A stretch of 64,000 nucleotides of DNA from Prorocentrum cordatum. Lineage: Eukaryota; Sar; Dinophyceae; Prorocentrales; Prorocentraceae. The notes under the pieces were generated by a model. The model was not told where the DNA came from, did not search any database, and worked only from the letters and a program-made list of their open reading frames with translations. Made by a program: the position numbers and the translations under genes. Of this stretch, positions 51,059 through 60,100 are shown piece after piece. How positions within the stretch are numbered: position 1 is the stretch's first letter; every line of letters starts with the position of its first letter. The stretch lies in contig CAUYUJ010014607.1 of NCBI GenBank assembly GCA_963575745.1, positions 326,406-390,405 on the forward strand. Direction: 5' to 3'.

Positions 51059-53629
51059 ATGGCCCCCAGTAAGCCGGAGCGCCGTCGCTCTTCCAAGCAG
51101 CCTCCGAGCTCACGTCCTGCTGCTGAAGGGTCTCTCCTCCAACGCAAGCAGGACTGCATCGCAGCTTTCAAGCAAGCGGGGTCTGACCGCCCCACGGCCG
51201 CATACAACGGGCTTGCCGAGCTGAACGCGGACGAGCTTCAGGCCACGTACGACATGCACAAGACCAACACAAAGAAGCTCGGCAGTGCCTTGATCCGCAT
51301 GTGTGCCGCCAACCAGATCAGCTACACGCTGGATCACCACCAGCGCAGCAAGCCTAAGCGCATTGGTGGTGACACATCACACCCACCAGCTGCGTCCGCA
51401 CGTCTTCAGGCTGCGGACACCCAATTCATTGCCTTGGACCCGGCCTTTTGGAAGGTCCCAGTCCTCGCCGAACCCACATCACTCGACGACGGCAAGACGT
51501 ACAAGCCCAGTATCAGCCTCCACGACTACGAGAGCGGTGAACGGCTGCTGCAACACCACCTCGAGCAGGGTAAGCGTACCACGGGTCAGCTTGCGATTGC
51601 TGTCATGGGCCCAAAAAACGATAACTACGTCGGTACCGAGCTCGCCGTCCCCGTGCTGAAGCGTCACCCCAAGGCGCCCAAAGTGGTCCACACGCACGTC
51701 CCCGTGACCGTGTACCAGCTGGGCACCAAGGAAGTCGCCTGCACGGAAAAAGTAGCCGTCGCCACCATCGACCCTGCCGACCACGTATGCTGGATTCGGG
51801 CGACCATACATGAAACCGAGGCCATCGCCGCAGTCCCCTCCATGCATCAGGCCTTCGAGGACCAGTTCTCGGGAGGTGCCCCCGTGAACGGTGGTCCACG
51901 CGCCAAGGGTCCTTTCCGAAGGGACTCCGCTCCACAGGACAAGGCGCGCCAAAACCAAAAGCACAGGGAGTCCAAGAAAGACGCTCGCCGCCAGGAGCTC
52001 GATAGTCAGCTCCAGGACACCTTCAAGGCCCTCTTCCACGGCAACTTTAAAGCCGTCACCATCCTCGAACCCTGCAAAAGCCTAGGCAGGTATGGATCGG
52101 GCGTCGGAAAGAGGTCCCTGGCTGCCACCTTCGGCGTCAGTCTTCAAGCGGTTGACAAGGTCTTGGCGGGTTCAGGGCAACTCGGCGCCACCTACGACCT
52201 CAGCAACGTAGGTGCAGACGAGCCCACTGCAGACAAGTACCAGACCGTGTGGTTCCCTGAGGACCAGCCCATCACGATGGCAGATGCGTTCCAGAAGTCG
52301 GTGGATTTCAAGGCCCTGGGAGTCGTCAGGCACGGCAAGTCAGGCTTATTGGGGATCCGTGTTTCACGAGGGTCAGACGCCGCCAAGGCTGCTGCCGTCA
52401 GCATCCGCGGCTGCGAAGCCACCCTCGCCAAGACGCGCTACCGCATCACTGGCATTGCGGCACGCCACGCCACGCTGACCCAGCTCGCCAAGACTCTCAC
52501 GGGCCCGTCCGTTAAATGGGACTGTGAGGTCTACCACACCGCCTGGGACCCAGCCACTTCGGCTCAGTTTGCCTTAGTGCGCGCCCATCGTCCCCCACTC
52601 ACATATACGGTACAGGTCGCAGGGTGCCCCATCCCGTGGAGCATCACCGAGGCCCCGTTGGCTGAGGTGGTGCCGAAGAGGGACAACGTTACCATTGTCA
52701 CCCCTACCACTATCACAGAGCCTGTGACGCCGCCAGCCCGTGGTGGCGGCTTCAGCCCCGCCACTGGCACACTCCTCACCAAAGCGGCCCAGAGCCCTTA
52801 CCTCCACGACCTCATGACTGCCACGCCCAAAGGCAAGGGCGTCGCACCGCTCCTGATCCCCAAGGAGGAGCCTTTAGCCAAGCGCCACCGATCCTCCAGT
52901 GGGAAACGCGACGCCACGCCGCACGCAAGATCACACGGCGCCCCAGGCCGCAGCTCCTCTGCACCCCCGCACGGCACGGATGGAGCTGCCGAGCAGACGG
53001 CCGTCCAAGGATCAGGTGGTCATGACCCGCAGCTTGGCACGGTGGCGGCTGAAGGTGGGGGCCACACCGAAGGGGACGCTGCCACAGCCGCCGAGGTACC
53101 AGGCGACGCGGACGACGTCGAGATCCTCTCATCAGGTGATGAATACAGCGTGGCATCTCACGAACTCAACACCTTCGGCGAACGCTTCGCAACGGCCCCT
53201 AAACTGCCAGATGTCGCCACGACCCGCATCCAACACATGGAACAACAGCACGAGCTGCTTGCCAACACGGTGGATAACATGCAGGTTCAGCTTGCGGGCG
53301 TTCTCTCATCCCAGGCCACACTCACGGAGCACGTTTCAGGTTTGGAACGAGGGCTTGCCACCGTCGTCACCCAGCAACAGACGGCAACCACCGAAGCTGC
53401 TGCACTGCGTGGCGACATCCAGGCCCTCCTCGGGCACCTCACGGGGGGCACCATCCACCTGCCACAGGTGGCCACTCTCGAAACAAAAAAGGAGGAAGCT
53501 GCATCAGTTGCCGATCCCGTGGCTGTCTGCGGGTGGATCGACCAGCCAGGCCAGGTCACCCCAGGGACGGGGCCCCCAGGGGCTGACAAAGGCAAAGACA
53601 AGGGTCGGGTCACTCAGGAACCCTATTGA
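51059..53629 (+). CDS. LINE B ORF1: probable RNP / coiled-coil protein
   Basis: 856 residues from the ATG at 51059. The N-terminus is basic and disordered (KPERRRSSKQPPSS), followed by about 500 residues without a recognised domain. A GGFSP motif lies at about 563-567. A Pro/Ser-rich acidic linker follows. A clear coiled-coil-like segment lies at about 720-790 (HMEQQHELLANTVDNMQVQL and onward, with Leu/Val/Met heptads). LINE ORF1 proteins typically trimerise through a coiled coil and coat the element RNA; that role is inferred here from position and the coiled coil only. The leader upstream is about 150 bases. Confidence 0.75.
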   Translation: MAPSKPERRRSSKQPPSSRPAAEGSLLQRKQDCIAAFKQAGSDRPTAAYNGLAELNADELQATYDMHKTNTKKLGSALIRMCAANQISYTLDHHQRSKPKRIGGDTSHPPAASARLQAADTQFIALDPAFWKVPVLAEPTSLDDGKTYKPSISLHDYESGERLLQHHLEQGKRTTGQLAIAVMGPKNDNYVGTELAVPVLKRHPKAPKVVHTHVPVTVYQLGTKEVACTEKVAVATIDPADHVCWIRATIHETEAIAAVPSMHQAFEDQFSGGAPVNGGPRAKGPFRRDSAPQDKARQNQKHRESKKDARRQELDSQLQDTFKALFHGNFKAVTILEPCKSLGRYGSGVGKRSLAATFGVSLQAVDKVLAGSGQLGATYDLSNVGADEPTADKYQTVWFPEDQPITMADAFQKSVDFKALGVVRHGKSGLLGIRVSRGSDAAKAAAVSIRGCEATLAKTRYRITGIAARHATLTQLAKTLTGPSVKWDCEVYHTAWDPATSAQFALVRAHRPPLTYTVQVAGCPIPWSITEAPLAEVVPKRDNVTIVTPTTITEPVTPPARGGGFSPATGTLLTKAAQSPYLHDLMTATPKGKGVAPLLIPKEEPLAKRHRSSSGKRDATPHARSHGAPGRSSSAPPHGTDGAAEQTAVQGSGGHDPQLGTVAAEGGGHTEGDAATAAEVPGDADDVEILSSGDEYSVASHELNTFGERFATAPKLPDVATTRIQHMEQQHELLANTVDNMQVQLAGVLSSQATLTEHVSGLERGLATVVTQQQTATTEAAALRGDIQALLGHLTGGTIHLPQVATLETKKEEAASVADPVAVCGWIDQPGQVTPGTGPPGADKGKDKGRVTQEPY
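52745..52759 (+). repeat. GGCGGCTTCAGCCCC motif, copy 1 of 5
   Basis: Exact 15-mer inside ORF1, encoding GGFSP. Other exact copies are at 54244-54258, 55291-55305, 60914-60928 and 62709-62723; a 13/15 variant is at 59696-59710. GGC/GCC can pair around a TTCA loop. Confidence 0.95.
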
Positions 53630-54348
53630 AGGTGCCTCAGAGAGCCTGCCTCAGCCCTCCGAGGAAGCGCCTTCAGAGGCATCTCTTCTCTCTTCGCGTC
53701 GTATCTCTTTCCTGTCATATCATGTCAGTTTTGGCAGCAGCACGTGCAAGCTATCTGGTGTAGGGACACCCGTCATCTTGCAGGGGGCGTGATTGTTGCA
53801 ATGTACATGAGCATGCAGGGGTATCTGAGGATGCGTGCTGACATGCAGCTTTTGGCTCATCGCTCGCGCCGCCCGCCAGGCCTCGCCATCATGTGGCGCC
53901 TTGCCTGCAGCCTGGCCCTCCCCTCGCTCGCTGGAGCACACCCGTCTTCAGGCGGTGCGCCCCAGCATGGAGGTGAGGTTTCCTGCGACACGCTGAACGT
54001 GGGACTCTTTTCTACCTCTACGATGACAGCATCTACAAGTACGATCACTGCACCATTTTGGACCCGATCGTGAACAGCACCGTAGCCGCGGGTCCGTGCG
54101 GCAACGGACCGCTGGGCGCCATCGTGAGCGCATGCACGCCCTTGTCAACTACGACACATGCATCGAAATCCACCCCCAGCGTGGCCTCGACTGCGGTGCA
54201 GCAGATCCTTGACGGGGACGTTGATATAGGCCAGGCACGCAGTGGCGGCTTCAGCCCCGCTGTCGTGCCCCGCTATTGCCCCACGGGTCTCACCACCCCC
54301 CTGTGCGCTAGGGGCGAACCCGAGGAGGACCCTGCTTTCTGGCACCTG
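53630..54348 (+). other. LINE B spacer between ORF1 and ORF2
   Basis: About 720 bases. The ORF2 frame is open from about 54058 onward but has no ATG until 54349. The 15-mer GGCGGCTTCAGCCCC at 54244-54258 lies in this stretch and reads GGFSP in the ORF2 frame, so ORF2 may begin from a non-AUG codon or by frameshift from a short frame at 53744-54073. Confidence 0.6.
54244..54258 (+). repeat. GGCGGCTTCAGCCCC motif, copy 2 of 5
   Basis: Exact 15-mer in the ORF2 frame (GGFSP), 91 bases before the ORF2 ATG. Confidence 0.95.
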
Positions 54349-57084
54349 ATGATGATCCGTGCCCGGCTCATACCGTGTGCTGCGGCGTGGGCACCAGGTG
54401 AGGACCACCAGGACGTGTTCTGGGCATGGCTCGAGGACTGCGTCCCGTACATCCTGGCGACGCTTCATCTGCCACAGTACGATCACCTCTTCCAGGAGGA
54501 CTCTGAGGACACAACCGACGCCCTGCGCCAGCTCACCGCGCTCGACATGTGCGAGGACATCTGGTATAGAGCGGGCCTCGACAGACAGCGCACAAACCGC
54601 GACCTCACTCTTATCCAAGGCAGCCGCGAGTACCCCACCCGTTACTTTGGCCTCCTTCTAGAATACCAGGGTGCTCGTGCCCAGCTTGTCGGCCCTGAAG
54701 CTTTCACGGCACCTTTGCCGCCATACCTCTCACGGGCCCACGCCTTACTACCAAGAGGCCTTCCCCCACCCGACCAAGACGCCCTGGCGTACCTCGCCGA
54801 TGCGATCGTGCACCACCCGACAGACATGCAGCCGCTTGTGGAGGCAGAGCTCGCCGCGGCACCGATGGAATCGCTTAACCCACCACCGCCAGCTGGCCTC
54901 GCCCAGCACGCCACGGGTGATCAGGCCGCAGACGACCCCGTACCATGGCTGCCTCAGCACATCGCGGCCAGTGACATCAGCGACACACCCCTGGACTCAT
55001 TCCACGCGTCGGACGATATCAGCAACATATCCCTGGGCTCGGTCCACGTGGACGATAGCCAGGACGACATGGAAACCCAGGATCGCGACGGCACAACACC
55101 ACCAGGCGACACGGCCCAGCGTGACCGCGACAGTGAACCCCACTTAGGGCACACCTCGTCGCACAGCAGTCCGCCCAACAACTCGGCTCAGGCCGACCCC
55201 TGCGCACAGCTCAACGACGCTGAAGGCGTCACTGCCGCCGACGCGACAAACCATACCACTACATCGCCAGCTCATGCCAGTCCGTGCAGTGGCGGCTTCA
55301 GCCCCGCTGCAGCACTGGCTGGACCTGGACATCCCCAGACCGCAGGTGGCAGCACCACGCCCCACACCTCTGTATACCGTGTCAACGTGACTGACTCCAA
55401 CCCCAGTGTCATTGACCACTGGCAGGCCGACATCGACAACGACCCCATCGATGACGAGTACCCAGATGCCAGCGGTGCCCACGAGCCCCAGCACAGCGCA
55501 GCGGCATCACGACATTGTGGCTGCCTCATCTGCCTCTTTGTGGCCACGTACGCCATCGTGATAGCAATGCCGTACAAGGACCAGATCGATGGGTACTTGC
55601 CGACACCGAGCCGAGACCCCAGCTACCGACAACGACGACGACGCAAAGCGACGGCACCAGGCCCATCTGTGCCCACCACATCCCGACGCACAACGACATA
55701 CAACGTCACGTCCGCATTGTGGGCCACTCTCAAATGGACCAGCGTCAAACTCAGAGATAGCGTCTCGGGCGGAGCCAGCGCAGTCGGGGTCGGCCTCGGG
55801 GGTGTCCTGAAATGGGCCAGCGGCAAGCTCGGGGCTATTGCCACGGGTGGAGTCGTGTGTGGTCTTCTACTCGTCAGTGCCAAACTTCTTGCTCAAGGAG
55901 CCGTCGGACACGTAGGAGCCCGCATCTGTGCGCGGGCCCTGGACTCATCCACAGCCCAGTGGTGCCTCCGCTGTTGCCAACCGAGCAGGAGGCCGCGTGA
56001 TGAGGCCACATACACAATGCCGTGCACGCTCGCCGACGAACACGACGACCAGCACGTGCACTCACTCCGACATCCGCTGCTGCAGGAACACTACGCCGCA
56101 GCAGTTGCCGCCGCAGTCGCCGATGTCACTACCGCCACCACCGCCGCCATCGTCGAAGTCACTGCCGCCGTATCGCGAGCCTCGTCTGTCACACCAAGAT
56201 CGACCAGCCCGTCTCCGCGAGACGGCTCCAAAAGCGGCGCGGCATACGGTAACCTACCGACTAACGAGGATGCCACAGCACACGGCAGCGACACCGAGGC
56301 AAGGGAAACACGTGAGTGCACCCACGATAGCCCGTGGTCCATCTTCCGACATGCTGATGCTCGTGGTTCCTCTCCCGACGCGGACACCCAACCACCACGA
56401 CGGCGAGCACGCTATGCATCACCCGACAGGCCCCAGGCGCCTTCAGGCCCTGGTATGCCTTACACAGCCCTCAAGCCACCGACACGCAACTTACGCAACA
56501 CTATCCAGCGCGACCCAGCGGTCCCCGTGCCGCCGAAGAGCATACTTAACGCCCTGTATCAAAACGGCTTTGCGCTTGGTAACAGTGGCGTGTCTACAGA
56601 GGACATCAAAGACGCTCTGCGACTCCACGACCATCCTCGATTTACCCATGATCCAACACTCCAAGCGCTGGGGCCGTGGACGGACATCATGCAGAGGCCC
56701 CCGAACCGCCTCACTTGGGTGCTGGAAGACTCGGGCGGGAACTCAGGCGAGACAATCTTCCCATACCTCACGTGGGACCTCCGCCAACCCACCACCGACG
56801 CGCCCACTGTCTTCTGGCATGGGACCCGCGGCGACCTTGCGGCCCGTCTTGCTGCCAGTGGAGGGCACCTCTTGCCAGGTCCCCGCCGTGAAGCGAAGGG
56901 CCGAACTGGCACCAACGTTGGCCGCACGTACGTGAGCGTGCACCCTTCGCTGGCCGCGTGGTACGCAATGCCGCCCCACCCGCCCTACAGTCTCGAAGAC
57001 GACACCCTCGCGTGGGGACCCATCGCACTCTGGATGTGCGAGGCCACCCAACCACCGCGCGGGGAAAACAGGCACAACTCGTGA
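54349..57084 (+). CDS. LINE B ORF2: unknown protein with a C-terminal ART-like segment
   Basis: 911 residues from the ATG at 54349. There is an acidic Ser/Thr/His-rich middle, one GGFSP motif (55291-55305), a hydrophobic segment CGCLICLFVATYAIVIAMPY near residue 390 and a weaker one near 500. The last ~180 residues look like the ADP-ribosyltransferase/PARP fold: FWHGTRGD (His about 824), GRTYVSVHPSLAAWYA (Tyr about 861) and IALWMCEAT, matching the HG[ST], YFA..S..Y and LLxEV pattern of that superfamily. The final catalytic Glu strand of PARPs is not visible before the stop, so activity is uncertain; a KptA-like phosphotransferase fold is an alternative. ORF3 overlaps the end in the -1 frame from 56958. 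Confidence 0.6.
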   Translation: MMIRARLIPCAAAWAPGEDHQDVFWAWLEDCVPYILATLHLPQYDHLFQEDSEDTTDALRQLTALDMCEDIWYRAGLDRQRTNRDLTLIQGSREYPTRYFGLLLEYQGARAQLVGPEAFTAPLPPYLSRAHALLPRGLPPPDQDALAYLADAIVHHPTDMQPLVEAELAAAPMESLNPPPPAGLAQHATGDQAADDPVPWLPQHIAASDISDTPLDSFHASDDISNISLGSVHVDDSQDDMETQDRDGTTPPGDTAQRDRDSEPHLGHTSSHSSPPNNSAQADPCAQLNDAEGVTAADATNHTTTSPAHASPCSGGFSPAAALAGPGHPQTAGGSTTPHTSVYRVNVTDSNPSVIDHWQADIDNDPIDDEYPDASGAHEPQHSAAASRHCGCLICLFVATYAIVIAMPYKDQIDGYLPTPSRDPSYRQRRRRKATAPGPSVPTTSRRTTTYNVTSALWATLKWTSVKLRDSVSGGASAVGVGLGGVLKWASGKLGAIATGGVVCGLLLVSAKLLAQGAVGHVGARICARALDSSTAQWCLRCCQPSRRPRDEATYTMPCTLADEHDDQHVHSLRHPLLQEHYAAAVAAAVADVTTATTAAIVEVTAAVSRASSVTPRSTSPSPRDGSKSGAAYGNLPTNEDATAHGSDTEARETRECTHDSPWSIFRHADARGSSPDADTQPPRRRARYASPDRPQAPSGPGMPYTALKPPTRNLRNTIQRDPAVPVPPKSILNALYQNGFALGNSGVSTEDIKDALRLHDHPRFTHDPTLQALGPWTDIMQRPPNRLTWVLEDSGGNSGETIFPYLTWDLRQPTTDAPTVFWHGTRGDLAARLAASGGHLLPGPRREAKGRTGTNVGRTYVSVHPSLAAWYAMPPHPPYSLEDDTLAWGPIALWMCEATQPPRGENRHNS
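55291..55305 (+). repeat. GGCGGCTTCAGCCCC motif, copy 3 of 5
   Basis: Exact 15-mer inside ORF2, encoding GGFSP after SPCS. Confidence 0.95.
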
Positions 57085-57143
57085 AAGGGGAGGCCCACGG
57101 AGCGCGTCTCATTTACCCTCGGGTCCTGAGCCTCCTCATCCGC

Positions 57144-60100
57144 ATGGACTGGTGCGCCCCCACAGAAGCTGCTTCCAGGTGCCGTGCCCTACCACACGCC
57201 TATGGCATGGGCGACTGCGCGCACGCCCTTCACATCGCTGGCTACGATCATCCAGATCTCCGTGAGGCGGCTGAAGCTCACGACCAGGAAGCTAGCACCA
57301 GGCGCAGACCAGCCATCGCGGCAGCGTGGCCACCGCCGCAGGCACTATACTCGCCAGAGGCAGCGCGAGTATGGGCCAAACAGCACTACGACACTGAAGC
57401 AGCCACCAGGGACGACCCTAACCAGCCCCGCCCACGCGTCTCGCTTCACATGCTCCAGCTGGACCCGAAACCACTCATCGACCTGGTGTACACTGGCTTG
57501 CAAGCTGTCCCCGTGCGGGGGCATCCTGACGCACGCGGGTCGCGCCCCAGCGGCTCCAGCCCTGGGGCCGCGTCTGGCCCACCACGCACTTACAAGTCAG
57601 GCACAGCCCTGGCGCACAGTCCAGACCGCTCATCGACGTCATCAGGAGCCGACGAACGCCGTACGCCTTCCCTCATCAGCGCGGCCGCCGCCCTCGCCCG
57701 AGGCCGTGCCCGCCCACGGCGATCTGCCTCTCGCTCGTCACGACAGAGTGGCGGAAATTCCACCTCAGACAACAGTGGCATCGAGACGTGGGAGCACATT
57801 GAGACGGAAGAGGAGCCGACTGCCTACCACGTCCTCGCCTACCACGTCCGTGATGTGCGGACCCGTGTCAATGCCCCTGGCATCGAGGTCTGGCTTGACC
57901 CTGGTGATCACCACGACGGCGCCTACTTACCGTGGGGGACGACAGTCATGGGCCACCGCGTTATAGACCCTGCGGTGGCGGGGCGGGACGGCTGGGTCAT
58001 CCTCCACCACGACCACGGCGACACCACTACTAAGCTCTGGGCACCGACCCAAGTCCACGTCAAAGCGGACGACACCTGGCGCACCGTCATGGTACCAGCG
58101 GACATGGGGCCCCAGTGGATCAGGTGCCATGCCGAGGACGCTCGCCTCCCCGCCGAGGTTGTCCGCACTACAGGCCAATCCTGGTTTGCTGACGTCTGGC
58201 CCTTGTGGGATCGCCCGCGACCCCACCCAGACGACCCAGGCACAAACGAGCATGCGCTCCCGCCTCTACCAGGACGCTGGTCTTGCCTACAGTGTCGATT
58301 CCAATGCTGTCAGTACTGTGCGGCTCGCCGCAACACGCAGCTCGGCACCTCGGGCCAACCAACGTGCCCAGACTGCGCCCGCAGCGGACTGCGTACACTT
58401 ATGGACTGGTCCACGGACTACTCTTGCAACAGTTGGACGTGTGCATACAGCACCAACAACAGGGACTCCGACACATGCTGCCTGTCCAGCAGGTGCCCCC
58501 ATCCCCCCAGTCCACACAGCCTGCTCGACGTCCGTGCCACAGGGATGCCGCCGCACATCCTTGCCCGCCAATTCGGCAACGCGCCAGCCCTCCACGACCT
58601 TAAGGAACCCCCCCGAGCGCCTTCAGGCCCCGGGGGGGAACCTCCACAACCAGGGCAAGCAGGTTACCAGGGTCAATGGTACTTCCCACCGAAGCCGCGG
58701 CGCGTCCCCAGGCAGGGACTGCCTGACGGCACAAGGCGGCCACCTGGGTTCACAGGAACGGGGATGCCCGAAGAACCTTTCCCCGACCAACCTCTTTGGA
58801 GGGAAGGCTACGTGCTCTTCGGCCCCCACCAGGCCCTCAAGGAGGAATTCACCTTCAACAAGACGGTCCGCCGACCCTACTCCCTAGCCATCACCAACAT
58901 GTACAGGGACCGTGTCACGGTCAGGACCGTCTGCGAGTCGATCGCCGAGCGCATCCACACTACCCGCACCCGCTGGCGAGATGTGGTACTGTACTGGGAC
59001 GCCGAGGGTGGTCCTGGGCCTCAAGCCCTCGACTACGACATGCGACTCTGCGACGCCATGGTGAGCCGTGCCACGACCGAAGCCGAGCTAAACCACGACC
59101 GCAGCAACCGTGGTAGTTTCTGCCTCTATGGACCAGCGCACCAGCGAGCCGTCAACATCACGGCGATCTCCGAGCCGCAGAACATCGACTACATGGAGCA
59201 TGTGCGGCGATACTCACCCGTAGGGGGGACCTACCCTGACCACGCCTTCGAGCACGTCTATCGGGGCTGGCAGCGGCCCGACGTGCCCACCATCCTCCCC
59301 GACACCCGCCCCCTCTCGAGAGCCGACTGGCAGCGACATCAACAGCACCAGCAGCGCATTCAGCAGCGCGACCAACGCGACGCAGGACAGCCGGGCACGC
59401 CACGCTACCGCTCTCCCGCGCGAGTCCCGACAGGCGGCAACACGGCCTACGGCGGGGTTGCCGCCTACTACCGTGGCCCCATAGGTGCCAGGCCCGCGGC
59501 TGCTGGAGCAGCCGCCTCCAGCTACGGCCACGCCCCCCACGCCAGGGTACACCCAGCGGTCATCGGCTACCCGCGTGCACCCGTGCAGGCCCTCCCAAGG
59601 GCCACCTCGCCCGTGCCAGGGTCCACGCGCGCCTGGGGCCATTACTCAGGCCGACATGATGGCACCTCCAGCAACCAGCCCGCAGTGATAACCCCTGCGG
59701 CTTCAGCCCAGGGGGCTGCAACAAACCGTGGCAGGACTGGGCGCCCCGAAGGATGGCGTGATGCGAACGTGCGCGCTTGGCAACCGCGCCAGCACACGCC
59801 CCCGCCAAACGTGGCTGCAGCACTGCGCCCTGCCCAGGCAAAACCTGCCCCACCTGAGCGGGAGAGGCAGCCGCTTACCCCGCTCGTCCTCACGCACATC
59901 CAGGCGCATCACAGCGCCTCCCCGCGGCACAGCGAGGGAAGCGCCCACCACGTCAGCCCCCGCCCCGACGCTGTCGACCCTGACCAGGCCACAGCCACGG
60001 CGGAGGGCGGCACAAGCGCCTCTCGCCAGCCCAGCCCATCACCCTGCGCGGCGCCGATCCGATCCCCGAGCAGGGCGGATTCCGAGCGCGCTAATGCCCA

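Noticed and set aside
53847-53862. TTTTGGCTCA in the LINE B spacer as another spliced-leader relict
   Set aside because: It matches only ten consecutive leader bases, ends in TCG rather than AG, and is inside an element. A chance match is likely.
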